The notes under the pieces: generated by a model
The model's database searches: none
Told to the model about the DNA's origin: nothing
Seen by the model: the letters and a program-made list of their open reading frames with translations, nothing else
Shown: in pieces, positions 38,113 through 46,630 of the stretch
Position numbering within the stretch: the first letter of the stretch is position 1
Layout: each line of letters starts with the position of its first letter
NCBI RefSeq assembly: GCF_000364445.2
Contig: NZ_CP043538.1
Coordinates: forward strand, 203,198-267,197
Source of the DNA: Methylobacterium mesophilicum SR1.6/6
GTDB taxonomy: Bacteria > Pseudomonadota > Alphaproteobacteria > Rhizobiales > Beijerinckiaceae
DNA length: 64,000 nucleotides
Direction of reading: 5' to 3'
Translations under genes and position numbers: made by a program

Positions 38113-39162
38113 ATGAAACTGCCCCGCCGCTTCTTCCAGCCCCTCGCCACCGGCGCGCCGGCCCCGTTCCGCGAGCTGCCGGTGCGGCTGGAGCGGATGA
38201 TCCACTTCGTGCCGCCCCACAACGACAAGGTCCGCGCCCGGGTGCCGGAGCTCGCCGGCACGGTCGACGTGGTGCTGGGCAACCTGGAGGACGCGGTCCC
38301 CGCCGACCAGAAGGAGGCGGCGCGCAAGGGCTTCGTGGCCATGGCCCAGGCCACCGACTTCGCCGCCACCGGCACCGGCCTCTGGACCCGGATCAACGCC
38401 CTCAACTCGCCGTGGATTCTCGACGACCTGTTCACGATCGTCGCCGAGGTCGGGGACAAGCTCGACGTCGTGATGGTGCCCAAGGTCGAGGGGCCGTGGG
38501 ACATCCACTACATCGACCAGCTCCTCGCCCAGCTCGAGGCGCGCCACGGGGTGACGAAGCCGATCCTGGTCCACGCGATCCTGGAGACCGCCGAGGGCGT
38601 GGCCAACGTCGACGCCATCGCGTCGGCCTCGCCGCGGATGCACGGCATGAGCCTGGGGCCGGCGGATCTCGCGGCGTCGCGCGGCATGAAGACCACCCGG
38701 GTCGGTGGCGGCCATCCGGATTACCGGGTGCTCAGCGATCCCTCGGGCGACGCCCCCCGGGCCACGGCGCAGCAGGATCTCTGGCACTACACGATCGCCA
38801 AGATGGTCGATGCCTGCATGGCCAACGGCATCAAGGCCTTCTACGGCCCGTTCGGCGATTTCTCAGACGGCGATGCCTGCGAGGCGCAGTTTCGCAACGC
38901 CTTCCTGATGGGCTGCGCCGGGGCCTGGACGCTGCATCCGAGCCAGGTGGCGATCGCCAAGCGGGTCTTCGCGCCGGATCCGGCCGAGGTCGCCTTCGCG
39001 GCCCGGATCGTCGAGGCCATGCCGGACGGAACCGGCGCGGTGATGCTCGACGGCAAGATGCAGGACGACGCCACCTGGAAGCAGGCGAAGGTCATCGTGG
39101 ATCTGGCCAAGCTCGTGGCCGCGAAGGATCCGGAGCTGGCGGCGGTGTACAAGCTGGGGTGA
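38113..39162 (+). CDS. HpcH/HpaI-type CoA-ester lyase (malyl-CoA lyase family)
   Basis: 349-aa citrate-lyase-beta/malyl-CoA-lyase family enzyme: [16 protein letters not shown] (metal-binding region), [26 protein letters not shown] (catalytic/metal Glu) and [14 protein letters not shown]. It is longer than the MclA of the serine cycle (324 aa) and its N-terminus differs, so it is a paralogue: L-malyl-CoA/beta-methylmalyl-CoA lyase, or a malyl-CoA thioesterase-like enzyme. An AGAGG site precedes the ATG. No other CoA-pathway gene is adjacent. Confidence 0.8.
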   Translation: MKLPRRFFQPLATGAPAPFRELPVRLERMIHFVPPHNDKVRARVPELAGTVDVVLGNLEDAVPADQKEAARKGFVAMAQATDFAATGTGLWTRINALNSPWILDDLFTIVAEVGDKLDVVMVPKVEGPWDIHYIDQLLAQLEARHGVTKPILVHAILETAEGVANVDAIASASPRMHGMSLGPADLAASRGMKTTRVGGGHPDYRVLSDPSGDAPRATAQQDLWHYTIAKMVDACMANGIKAFYGPFGDFSDGDACEAQFRNAFLMGCAGAWTLHPSQVAIAKRVFAPDPAEVAFAARIVEAMPDGTGAVMLDGKMQDDATWKQAKVIVDLAKLVAAKDPELAAVYKLG

Positions 39163-39167
39163 CTCTT

Positions 39168-40151
39168 TCACGCCCCGAACCGCGCCCGGTACTCCTGCGG
39201 CGTCGCCGCGACATGCCTTGAAAAGCTGCGCCGCAGCGTCTCCTCGGAGCCGAAGCCGCAGCTCCGGGCGATGCGCTTCACCGGCTGCGCCGTCTCGGCG
39301 AGCGCCCGCCGGGCGGCCTCCACCCGCAGGCGCTCCACCGCCTTGGCCGGGGTCAGGCCGGTCGCCTCCAGATAGTGCCGGCTGAGGCTGCGCTCGCTCA
39401 TCCCGGCGGCTGCGGCCAGCGCCGGCAGCGACAGGTCGCCCGAGAGGTTCTCGGCGATGAAGGCGTGGAGCCGCCCGAACCGCTCCTCCCCCGCCTGCAG
39501 GGCCAGCGCCGCGCTGAACTGCGCCTGCCCGCCGGGGCGCTTGAGGAACATCACGAGGTGGCGCGCCACCGCCAGGGCGAGGGGGCGGCCGAGATCCTCC
39601 TCCACCAGGGCCAGCGCCAGGTCGATGCCGGCCGTGACGCCCGCCGAGGACCAGACCGGTCCGTCGCGCACGAAGATCGGGTCCGGCTCCACCCGGACCC
39701 GCGGATGGCGCGCGGCGAGCGCGCCGCAATGCTTCCAGTGGGTGACGGCCCGCCGCCCGTCGAGGAGGCCGGCCGCGCCCAGCAGGAACGCGCCGGTGCA
39801 GACCGAGGCGACCCGGCGGGCGCGGGCGGCCCGGTCCCGCACCCAGGCCACCAGGGCCACGTCGCCGCAGGCCGCGACGACGCCGGGTCCGCCGGCGATC
39901 ACCAGGGTGTCGACCGGCGCGTCGCGGTCCGGGAGCGGGTCGACCATCAGCCGCAGGCCCGCCGAGGCGGTGAGGGCCAGATCGCCGGCCGACACCACGC
40001 GCGGCGCGTAGGGCGTGCCGGCGCCGCCATGCTCGTTGGCGGTGGCGAAGACCTGGAGCGGTCCGGCCACGTCGAGGAGCTGCACCTCCGGGAAGGCCAG
40101 CACTTCCACGGGCCGCGGCGTGTTTGGCGAGATGCGAGGGGTCTTTGGCAT
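39168..40151 (-). CDS. GlxA-family transcriptional regulator (DJ-1/PfpI + AraC HTH)
   Basis: 327-aa regulator. Residues ~15-185 are a DJ-1/PfpI domain with the nucleophile-elbow Cys in SVCTGAFLLGAAGLLDG; residues ~215-325 are an AraC-type double HTH (LSLPALAAAAGMSERSLSRH, IARSCGFGSEETLRRSF). The ATG at 40151 fits. It is divergent by 54 bp from a stand-alone PfpI gene whose nucleophile region is nearly identical (SVCTGALLLGAAGLL), so it probably regulates that operon. Such regulators often respond to amino-carbonyl or choline-type compounds. Confidence 0.88.
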   Translation of the reverse strand: MPKTPRISPNTPRPVEVLAFPEVQLLDVAGPLQVFATANEHGGAGTPYAPRVVSAGDLALTASAGLRLMVDPLPDRDAPVDTLVIAGGPGVVAACGDVALVAWVRDRAARARRVASVCTGAFLLGAAGLLDGRRAVTHWKHCGALAARHPRVRVEPDPIFVRDGPVWSSAGVTAGIDLALALVEEDLGRPLALAVARHLVMFLKRPGGQAQFSAALALQAGEERFGRLHAFIAENLSGDLSLPALAAAAGMSERSLSRHYLEATGLTPAKAVERLRVEAARRALAETAQPVKRIARSCGFGSEETLRRSFSRHVAATPQEYRARFGA

Positions 40152-40205
40152 GTCCGCCAGATCCTGCCGCGGTAGGGTCCCGCTGTCCACCACGGAGGCA
40201 TCGGC

Positions 40206-40943
40206 ATGATCCCGACCGACACGCACCTTCAGATCGGCTCGCTCCTGTTCGAGGGGCTCGACCAGATCGACCTCACCGGGCCGTTCGAGGTCCTGTCGCG
40301 GGTGCCCAACAGCACCTACCGGATCTACGGGGCGAGCCCCGAGCCCGTCCGCGACGTGCGCGGCCTCCGGATGCTGCCGGACGCGACCTTGCGCGACGCC
40401 CCGCGTCTCGACGTGCTCCACGTGCCGGGCGGCCATGGCCAGGAGGCGCTGATGCGCGACGCCGCGATCCTCGGCTGGATCCGCGATCAGGCGGCGGGCG
40501 CGAGCCACGTCCTCTCGGTCTGCACCGGCGCCCTCCTCCTCGGGGCCGCGGGCCTCCTCGTGGGGCGGCGGGCGACGACCTACTGGAACGCGGTCCACCT
40601 GCTGCCGTTCTTCGGCGCCGAGCCGGTGGACGCCCGCGTCGTCATCGACCGCGACGGAGAGGACCGCACCTGGGTCTTCGCCGCCGGCGTCACCGCGGGG
40701 ATCGACGGGGCGCTGCGGCTCGCCGCGGAGCTGCGCGGCGACGAGGCCGCGCAAGGCATCCAGCTCGGCATCCAGTACGCGCCCGAGCCCCCCTTCGACA
40801 GCGGCACGCCCGGCACGGCCCCGCCGGCCATCCTGGCGCGGGCCCGGGCGGCGGCGGCCGACATCACCGCCCGGCGCGAGGCCACGGCCCGCGCCATCGC
40901 GGCCGAACTCGGCATCCGGGTCCCTGGAGGAGACCCCCGATGA
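40206..40943 (+). CDS. DJ-1/PfpI protein, isonitrile hydratase-like
   Basis: 245 aa. A complete DJ-1/PfpI domain with Cys in SVCTGALLLGAAGLLVG and Asp in LFEGLDQIDLTGPFEVL, the pattern of the isonitrile hydratase InhA subgroup, which turns isonitriles into N-formamides. The last 60 residues form a helical C-terminal extension. The ATG has GGAGG upstream. The stop overlaps the NTF2-like gene (ATGA). Enzyme function is a family-level inference. Confidence 0.78.
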   Translation: MIPTDTHLQIGSLLFEGLDQIDLTGPFEVLSRVPNSTYRIYGASPEPVRDVRGLRMLPDATLRDAPRLDVLHVPGGHGQEALMRDAAILGWIRDQAAGASHVLSVCTGALLLGAAGLLVGRRATTYWNAVHLLPFFGAEPVDARVVIDRDGEDRTWVFAAGVTAGIDGALRLAAELRGDEAAQGIQLGIQYAPEPPFDSGTPGTAPPAILARARAAAADITARREATARAIAAELGIRVPGGDPR

Positions 40944-41338
40944 ACCTCACCCACGTGCGCGCCTTCGCGGCCGCCCTGCAGGCCAAGGATCGGGACGCCA
41001 TGCTGGCGCAGATGGCCGACGGCGTCGTGCTCAACACGCCGCTCGCCGCCGAGCCCGTGCGGGGCAAGGCCGCGATCCGACCGGTGGTCGACGCGCTGCT
41101 GGCGACGATCGACGCCTTCGAGATCCGCGAGATCCTGCAGGGGCCCGTCTACGCGGCGGCGTTCTTCGGGGCCTCGGCCGGCCCCCACCGGATCGACGGC
41201 ACCGATGTCTGGCGCCTCGACGAGGCCGGGCTGATCCGCGAGATGACGGTGCTCTGGCGGCCCCTGCCCGAGGCGATCGCCGTCCGGGATCTGCTTCTTC
41301 GCGCCGCCAATACAGGAGGATCGGTGCGCGGCGGGTGA
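40940..41338 (+). CDS. NTF2-like / SnoaL-like small protein
   Basis: 132-aa alpha+beta cone-fold protein (HVRAFAAALQAKDRDAMLAQM, VRGKAAIRPVVDALL, TDVWRLDEAGLIREMTVLWRP). Often an isomerase or dehydratase or polyketide-cyclase-like protein; substrate unknown. Translationally coupled to the preceding DJ-1/PfpI gene. Confidence 0.8.
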   Translation: MNLTHVRAFAAALQAKDRDAMLAQMADGVVLNTPLAAEPVRGKAAIRPVVDALLATIDAFEIREILQGPVYAAAFFGASAGPHRIDGTDVWRLDEAGLIREMTVLWRPLPEAIAVRDLLLRAANTGGSVRGG

Positions 41339-41385
41339 CACGATCCGTCATCGGACCTATCTGTCCGTCCTGGACGGATCGAACC

Positions 41386-41724
41386 ATGACGGACGTGACA
41401 CTGAGAACCGCGAAGTTCGCGATCGGCGCCGTGGTGCGCCACCGGATCTACCCGTTCCGGGGCGTCGTCTTCGACGTCGATCCGGTGTTCGACAACACCG
41501 AGGAATGGTGGCTGTCGATCCCCGAGGAGGTGCGGCCGCGCAAGGACCAGCCCTTCTATCACCTCCTGGCCGAGAACGCCGAGACCGAGTACGTCGCCTA
41601 CGTGTCGGAGCAGAACCTGCTGCCCGACACCTCGGGCGAGGCCCTGCGCCACGCCGCGATCGCCGAGATGTTCGTGCGCGACGATGCGGGCGCCTACCGG
41701 ATGCGCGACCGCGCCACGAACTGA
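41386..41724 (+). CDS. hspQ: Heat-shock protein HspQ (YccV-like)
   Basis: 112-aa protein of the HspQ/YccV family, which binds hemimethylated DNA in vitro and acts as an adaptor or regulator for Lon. The sequence TAKFAIGAVVRHRIYPFRG and DPVFDNTEEWW followed by RPRKDQPFYHLLAENAE and YVAYVSEQNLLPD is diagnostic. I chose the ATG at 41386; an upstream in-frame ATG at 41335 gives an implausible extension. Confidence 0.92.
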   Translation: MTDVTLRTAKFAIGAVVRHRIYPFRGVVFDVDPVFDNTEEWWLSIPEEVRPRKDQPFYHLLAENAETEYVAYVSEQNLLPDTSGEALRHAAIAEMFVRDDAGAYRMRDRATN

Positions 41725-41827
41725 CCGGTCGCGCCAGGGTCCGGGAAAAGGGCTCGGCAAAAGGGTCCGGCAAGCCCGCGACGGTCGCCTCGTGCGACGG
41801 CGGGCGCCGTCGGACGGGCTCCGCGCC

Positions 41828-42118
41828 ATGGTCACCAGATCCCGATTCGCGACGACGCCCCTGGCCGCCGGCTTCCTCTGCGCCCCCGTCCGCGCCGCCG
41901 AACTCGATGCCGGCGGGCTGGTGCTCCGGCGCGAGCCCGGCAGCGCGCTGGCGAGCGCGGACCTGTCGATCGCCCGCGACCGGATCACCGTGTCGTACCT
42001 GTTCCGCAGCCGGGTCGGCCCCCACCCTGGTCCGCTGGGAAGCCCGGGACCACCGGCCGGATCAGGACCTGCAGTGCTGATCGTAATGCCGGAGTCGCGC
42101 CCGATGGGGAGCCGGTAG
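41828..42118 (+). pseudogene. Truncated DUF4424-like exported protein
   Basis: A signal peptide (LAAGFLCAPVRA) is followed by AELDAGGLVLRR and ADLSIARDRITVSYLFRS, the N-terminal pattern of DUF4424 proteins (normally ~300 aa). After about residue 60 the frame turns into low-complexity Pro/Gly and stops. It looks like the 5' remnant of a decayed gene. Confidence 0.45.
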
Positions 42119-42166
42119 GCGCCGCAAACGCGCGGGGCCGAACCTCGCGGTCCGGCCCCTGGAACG

Positions 42167-42186
42167 GGCCCGCCTCGCGGCGGGCC
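42167..42186. terminator. Hairpin downstream of the IalB-family gene
   Basis: An 8-bp perfect G+C stem (GGCCCGCC / GGCGGGCC) with a TCGC loop lies 14 bp after the stop of the minus-strand gene. A second, weaker hairpin is beside it. No T run. Confidence 0.45.
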
Positions 42187-42200
42187 GATGCGAAACGGTC

Positions 42201-42980
42201 TTACTTGGCGGCCGGAGCCGCCGCGCCCGCCGCCGGAGCCGCGCCGGCCGCGCCGCCCTGCTGCTCGAGCTTCTTGCGCATGTCCTCGGAGCGCTTCTCC
42301 AGCTCCGCCTGGAGCTTCTTCTGCTGCTCCTCGAGCACCTTCGGATCGACGGCCGGACCGTCGAAGGCCTTGCCGAAGCCGGCCAGCGGCACCGCGAAGG
42401 TGACCTCGCGCTGGGTCTGGTTCTGCACCGAGACGTTGAGGGTCGTGCCCTTCTTCATCGCGGCGACCACGCCGGCATCGACGCCGCCGGCCTCGGCGAA
42501 GCAGCCGTTCGGGAAGCAGACCGCGAAGCGGCCGGCCGTCGGGGTCTGACCGTCGACGTTGAACCGGATGCCCGGCTGCAGCAGCAGGCCGAGGGGCAGC
42601 AGGTAGCGGATCACCCGCACCTCCTGCTTCTGGGCGGGGTTCTTCATCTCATAGACCGCCACCGCCAGCACGGGCTGGCCCTGGTCGGACACGAAGTCGC
42701 GGGTCGTGTAGCAGATGTCGGTGCCCGAGTTCTGGTCCTTGCCGCAGACCTTGGTCCAGTCGGCCTGGCTCGGCTCGGACTTCACGGTGACGATCTGCGG
42801 GCCGGTCTGGGCGGCCGGGGTGTTGGCCGCCGGGGTGCCCGGCGCGGTCGGCGCGGGGGCGGTCGGGGCCGGGGCGGCGGGTTTCTTCGGCTGCGCCAGG
42901 GCCGGCGCGGCCGCGAGGCCGAGGCCCGCGAGACCGAGGAGGGCAGCGCGCGCGCGCGTCGCGGAGCGGGTGAAGGACAT
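42201..42980 (-). CDS. Invasion-associated locus B (IalB) family protein
   Basis: 259-aa exported protein. Signal peptide 1-29 (cleavage at ALA-QP), Pro/Ala/Thr linker (PAAPAPTAPAPTAP), then the IalB domain with its cysteine pairs (VCGKDQNSGTDICYTT, CFPNGCF) and the conserved LPLGLLLQPGI. A charged C-terminal coiled coil (EEQQKKLQAELEKR) and an Ala tail follow. The name comes from Bartonella, but the family is common in free-living Rhizobiales. The ATG at 42980 has AAGGGG upstream. Confidence 0.9.
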   Translation of the reverse strand: MSFTRSATRARAALLGLAGLGLAAAPALAQPKKPAAPAPTAPAPTAPGTPAANTPAAQTGPQIVTVKSEPSQADWTKVCGKDQNSGTDICYTTRDFVSDQGQPVLAVAVYEMKNPAQKQEVRVIRYLLPLGLLLQPGIRFNVDGQTPTAGRFAVCFPNGCFAEAGGVDAGVVAAMKKGTTLNVSVQNQTQREVTFAVPLAGFGKAFDGPAVDPKVLEEQQKKLQAELEKRSEDMRKKLEQQGGAAGAAPAAGAAAPAAK

Positions 42981-43452
42981 CGGCTCTGACCCCTTGGAAG
43001 AGACGTGGTGTGACTGGCAGGATGCGGAGCCCGCCTGACGGCAGGTCCGCCGGAGCGACCGGGTGCGCGCCGCCATGACGGGCTGCCATGACGGACCGCC
43101 CGGAGGTCCGGATGAATCGGTCCGGTCGTCGGACGGGACTGGCGCCCGGAGGCCCGCATGTCCCGCCCCGACCGGGCGGCCTGCCTTTCCCCTGGAATGA
43201 GGCGAAGGCATGACACCGCGGCTTGACACCGCGACGAGCGGGCACGTCGGCGCCCGCTCGTCCGCGGCCGGCCCCCGATAGGCCCGCCTCTGCCCAGCCG
43301 CAAGCGCGACGTTGCACGAGCACGTGATCGGCCCGGTCGCACAGCCCGGGGCCGGGCTTGCGGCATCGGCGGGCGCGGCCGGGCTTAGCGGTCGGTTAAC
43401 CGTACTCGGCCGACCATGCTGCGGGATCTGCAGTATCGATGGGGCGGCAAGT
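42981..43452. other. Intergenic region with promoters of two divergent genes
   Basis: 472 bp between the IalB-family gene and the adenylate-forming-like gene. No supported ORF, operator or RNA. It contains the short repeat GCCATGACGG twice (near 43073 and 43085). Confidence 0.45.
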
Positions 43453-44694
43453 TTGAGCGCGTTCGCGGTGGCGGAGAGGACGGCCGACGCCGCACCGGAC
43501 GCGTCCGCGCGGGCCGACGGACTGCGCGGCAACCTGCGCGGCAGTCTGTCCGCCCGCCTGTTCGCGGCGGCGCATACCGGCCCGCAGCGCACGGCCCTGC
43601 GTGATTCGGGCGACCGGACCGGCTGGTGCGGGCGTCCGCCGATCGTCTGGACCTACGCGGCCGCCGCCGAGATCGTCGGGCGCCTCGCCCGCGGGATCGG
43701 TGCGTGGCGCCTCCCGGCCGGCAGCCGGATCGGCCTGTGGTTCTCCGGGGGGGCCGAATCGGCCCTGGCGCACCTCGCCGTCGAGGCGGCCGGTCACCTG
43801 CCCTGCCCGATGCCCGCCGCCTGGGATCCCGAGCAGCTCTCCGCCGGGATCGCGGCTGCGGGCCTCGTCGCGGTGCTGACGGAGGGGCGGCGCGGCGAGC
43901 GCCGGCCCGCGGATGATCTCACCCATGCGGCCGCGCGGCATTTCAACCTGAGCTACCTCGCCGCCTTCGGACCCGGCGTGCCGGACGGCGTGATCAGCCT
44001 CGACGCCATGGCCCTCGAGCGCGGGGTGGCCGAGCCGGTCCCGAGCCTCGGCCTCGTGACCTTCGCGGGCGGCGACCCGGGCCGGCCGGTCTACCGCTCC
44101 GCGGAGGCGCTCGCGGCCGCCATCGCGGTGCATCTCGACGCCCTTCCGGTGAGCCCGGACGAGCGGATCCTGACGCTCCTGCCGGCCCATGACCTGCGCG
44201 GCCTGGTGACCGGCCTCGGCGCCGCGCTGATGGCCGGGGCCGGCCTCGAGACGGTGATCCCCTTCGACGGTGCGGGCTTCCGCGCCGCCCTGCTGCGGCC
44301 CGTGCCGACCCGGCTCGTCGCGCCCGTGCTGATCGAGCCGGCGCTCGCGGCCCTGCCCCTGCCCTGGACCGTGCGCACCCTCAACGTGGTTCACCGGGCG
44401 CCAGCCTCCCTGCAGCTCTCCGCGCCCGGCCCCGCGGTCCCGCAGCGCCTCGACTCCCTGGTCTTCGACGAGGAGGCCGTGCTGACCCGTCCCGGTCTGC
44501 AAGACCTCGCCGCGACCCTGGACGATCCGGACCGGGCACCCCTGCCCCGAGCCCTCCTGGCGCTCGCCCGCCGCGCCGATGGCGGCCTGGCCTATCGCGG
44601 CCCGGCCTGCGCGACGGCGCCGCTCCCCCGCGGCGAGATCCCGGGCACGGACGCGGCGACCTGGCGGGGCGCGGTTCGCGCGGCGAAAGCCTGA
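43453..44694 (+). CDS. Degenerate adenylate-forming (acyl-CoA synthetase-like) protein
   Basis: About 413 aa. The order of blocks is that of ANL enzymes: TYAAAAEIVGRLARGIGAWRL, GSRIGLWFSGGAESALAHLA, then LGLVTFAGGDPGRPVYRSAEA in place of the ATP loop TSGTTGxPK. The Thr/Ser-rich loop and its Lys are missing, and the C-terminal GYGxTE and DxxxR motifs are absent or very weak. It may be a catalytically dead or divergent member. The start is probably TTG 43453 (GGGGCGG upstream) or GTG 43468. Monocistronic as far as can be seen. Confidence 0.6.
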   Translation: MSAFAVAERTADAAPDASARADGLRGNLRGSLSARLFAAAHTGPQRTALRDSGDRTGWCGRPPIVWTYAAAAEIVGRLARGIGAWRLPAGSRIGLWFSGGAESALAHLAVEAAGHLPCPMPAAWDPEQLSAGIAAAGLVAVLTEGRRGERRPADDLTHAAARHFNLSYLAAFGPGVPDGVISLDAMALERGVAEPVPSLGLVTFAGGDPGRPVYRSAEALAAAIAVHLDALPVSPDERILTLLPAHDLRGLVTGLGAALMAGAGLETVIPFDGAGFRAALLRPVPTRLVAPVLIEPALAALPLPWTVRTLNVVHRAPASLQLSAPGPAVPQRLDSLVFDEEAVLTRPGLQDLAATLDDPDRAPLPRALLALARRADGGLAYRGPACATAPLPRGEIPGTDAATWRGAVRAAKA

Positions 44695-44855
44695 ACGCCG
44701 GCCCACCGGCGGTTCATCCCGCGCTCAGGCGCGGCGGATAATCTCGCATCTGCACACGGTCCGACGGATCCGAACCGTACCTTCGCGGGTTCTGCAACGG
44801 ATTGTGGTCACGGCTACCTTTCCAAGCTGTGCCGGATGGAGTACCGCTCAAGCTC

Positions 44856-45200
44856 ATGGGTGCGCTGCAACAAGTGCTCGTGGTCGATGACGGCGTTCGC
44901 GCCGTCGACCGGTCCCTTTCGGGCGAGCTGGCCAACCTGGGCTACGCGAGCGTCACCGCCTCCATGGAGGCGGCGGACGACGTGCTGGCCGTGATCGCCC
45001 GTCCCTCCGCCGTCCTGCTCCAGACCCCGACCCGCCGGAATCCAGCCTATGCCCGCCGGGCCGCGCGCCTGCGCTCCCAGCTTCGGGATCGCGGGATCCC
45101 CGTCATCCTGATCGGCGATTCGGGCGAGGTCCGCTCCGGCGGACCCGTCGACCTCGCGACCCGCCTCGGCGCCTACGTGGCGGCGCAGCCGGACCTCTAA
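44856..45200 (+). CDS. Degenerate response-regulator receiver domain protein
   Basis: 114 aa. The N-terminal VLVVDD acidic pair is present, but the phosphoacceptor Asp is replaced (VLLQTPTRRN) and the switch Lys is absent (VILIGDSGE). It has no output domain. It may be a pseudo-receiver used for protein binding. Start ATG 44856 (MGALQQVL) is preferred; the ribosome site is weak. Confidence 0.6.
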   Translation: MGALQQVLVVDDGVRAVDRSLSGELANLGYASVTASMEAADDVLAVIARPSAVLLQTPTRRNPAYARRAARLRSQLRDRGIPVILIGDSGEVRSGGPVDLATRLGAYVAAQPDL

Positions 45201-45242
45201 GTCTTCGTCCTCCCCAGGACGGGGCGAGGTCGAGCCGTCGCT

Positions 45243-46457
45243 CTACCGCGTCCCGCGCATCAGCTCCGGCGCGCCGATCCGCGGCAGCACACCCTCTCGC
45301 ATCACCAGCCGCCGCAGCGGCCCGAGCTGCGCCATCGCCAGGAGACCGAGGCCGCGGAGCGCATCCACCGGCAGCAGGTCGGTCAGCAGGCTGCGGTTGA
45401 GGAGATCGACCGCGGCCGTGCGCGCCGCCGTATCGATTCGGCGGGCGCGGGCATAGGCGTCGAGCGCCGGACGGCTCCCGGGATCGCGCCCGTCCCGGGC
45501 GGCGTCGCGGATCACGTCCCGCAGGGTCGCGGCATCGCGCAGGCCGAGATTCAGGCCCTGCGCGCCGATCGGCGGGAAGACGTGCGCCGCCTCGCCGATC
45601 AGCGCCAGCCGCTGGGCCACCGGACGCGCCACCGCGAGCCCGCGCATCGGCACGAGGCCGCGCGGGCCGTCGACCCGCATCGCGCCGAGCATCCCCCGGG
45701 CCTGCCGCTCCACCGCCCGACCGAGGGCCGCGTCGTCGAGGGCGGCGAGCCGCCGGGCCGCCCCCTCCCCGGTCACCCAGACGAGGCTGGAGCGGTGCCC
45801 GCCCGGCAGCGGCACCAGGGTGAAGGGGCCGGAGCGGGTGTGGAATTCGGTGGAGACGTCCCGGTGCGGCCGGTCATGGGCCAGGATCGTGGTGATGGCG
45901 TTCTGCGGGTAGGTCCAGTCGCGCACGCGCAGGCCGCTCGCGGCCCGGAGCGGGGAGCGTCCCCCGTCCGCGCCGACCACCAGCCGGGCCTCGATCGCGC
46001 CACCCCCTGCCAGGGCGATCCGCGCGGCCGCTTCGCCGGGTGCGGCACCGGCGGAATCCGCCTCGACCAGGGTGAGGTTCTCCTGGGCCCGGGCGCGGGC
46101 GCGCAGGCTCTCGACCAGGCGGGCGCTCTCGACGTTCCAGCCGAAGGCGTCCAGGCCGATCTCGGCGGCCTCGAAGCGCACCGGCGGCGGCCGGAACAGG
46201 CTGCCGGTGTCGTCGACGATCTGCAGGGTGCAGAGCGGGCTCGCCTGCGGCGCCACGGCCGCCCAGGCCCCCAGCGCCCCCAGGAAGCGCACCGAGCCGT
46301 CGAGCAGCGCCACGGTGCGCCCGTCCGCCACGGGCGCGTGGCGGCCGACCAGGGCCGTCGGGATTCCCTCCCGGGCGATCGCCAGCGCGGCGGCGAGACC
46401 GGCGGCTCCCGCCCCGACCACGGCGACGTCGAAGGCCATGTTGGCTATCTCGGACAT
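45243..46457 (-). CDS. UbiH/COQ6-family FAD monooxygenase
   Basis: 404-aa flavoprotein hydroxylase of the UbiH/UbiF/VisC/COQ6 family, expected to hydroxylate the benzoquinone ring in ubiquinone synthesis. The FAD motif VVGAGAAGLAAALAIAREG, the DG motif (VVGADGGRSPLR) and the GD-like motif LIGEAAHVFPPIGAQGLNL are all intact. Which ring position it serves (UbiH, UbiL or UbiM type) cannot be told. The ATG at 46457 or 46439 are both possible. It is divergent from a methyltransferase gene. Confidence 0.85.
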   Translation of the reverse strand: MSEIANMAFDVAVVGAGAAGLAAALAIAREGIPTALVGRHAPVADGRTVALLDGSVRFLGALGAWAAVAPQASPLCTLQIVDDTGSLFRPPPVRFEAAEIGLDAFGWNVESARLVESLRARARAQENLTLVEADSAGAAPGEAAARIALAGGGAIEARLVVGADGGRSPLRAASGLRVRDWTYPQNAITTILAHDRPHRDVSTEFHTRSGPFTLVPLPGGHRSSLVWVTGEGAARRLAALDDAALGRAVERQARGMLGAMRVDGPRGLVPMRGLAVARPVAQRLALIGEAAHVFPPIGAQGLNLGLRDAATLRDVIRDAARDGRDPGSRPALDAYARARRIDTAARTAAVDLLNRSLLTDLLPVDALRGLGLLAMAQLGPLRRLVMREGVLPRIGAPELMRGTR

Positions 46458-46630
46458 GCTGTCTTGTGCGAACCTCTGCCCGTTCCCCTGCCGATCCGCC
46501 CTCTTCCGCTGTCGGGAAGTGCGGGACCCGCGGCTTGCCATCCGCGCGGCACCTGCCCGTATCTGCGCTTTCGGCTCTCTCTGCCAACCCCGCCCCGCGA
46601 AGGCCACAGCGCCGCAGCCCGGAGGTCCGC

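Noticed and set aside
41985..42080. An alternative frame through the DUF4424-like remnant reading PTLVRWEARDHRPDQDLQC
   Set aside because: It looks superficially protein-like but has no start, no family and is very short; coincidence is likely.
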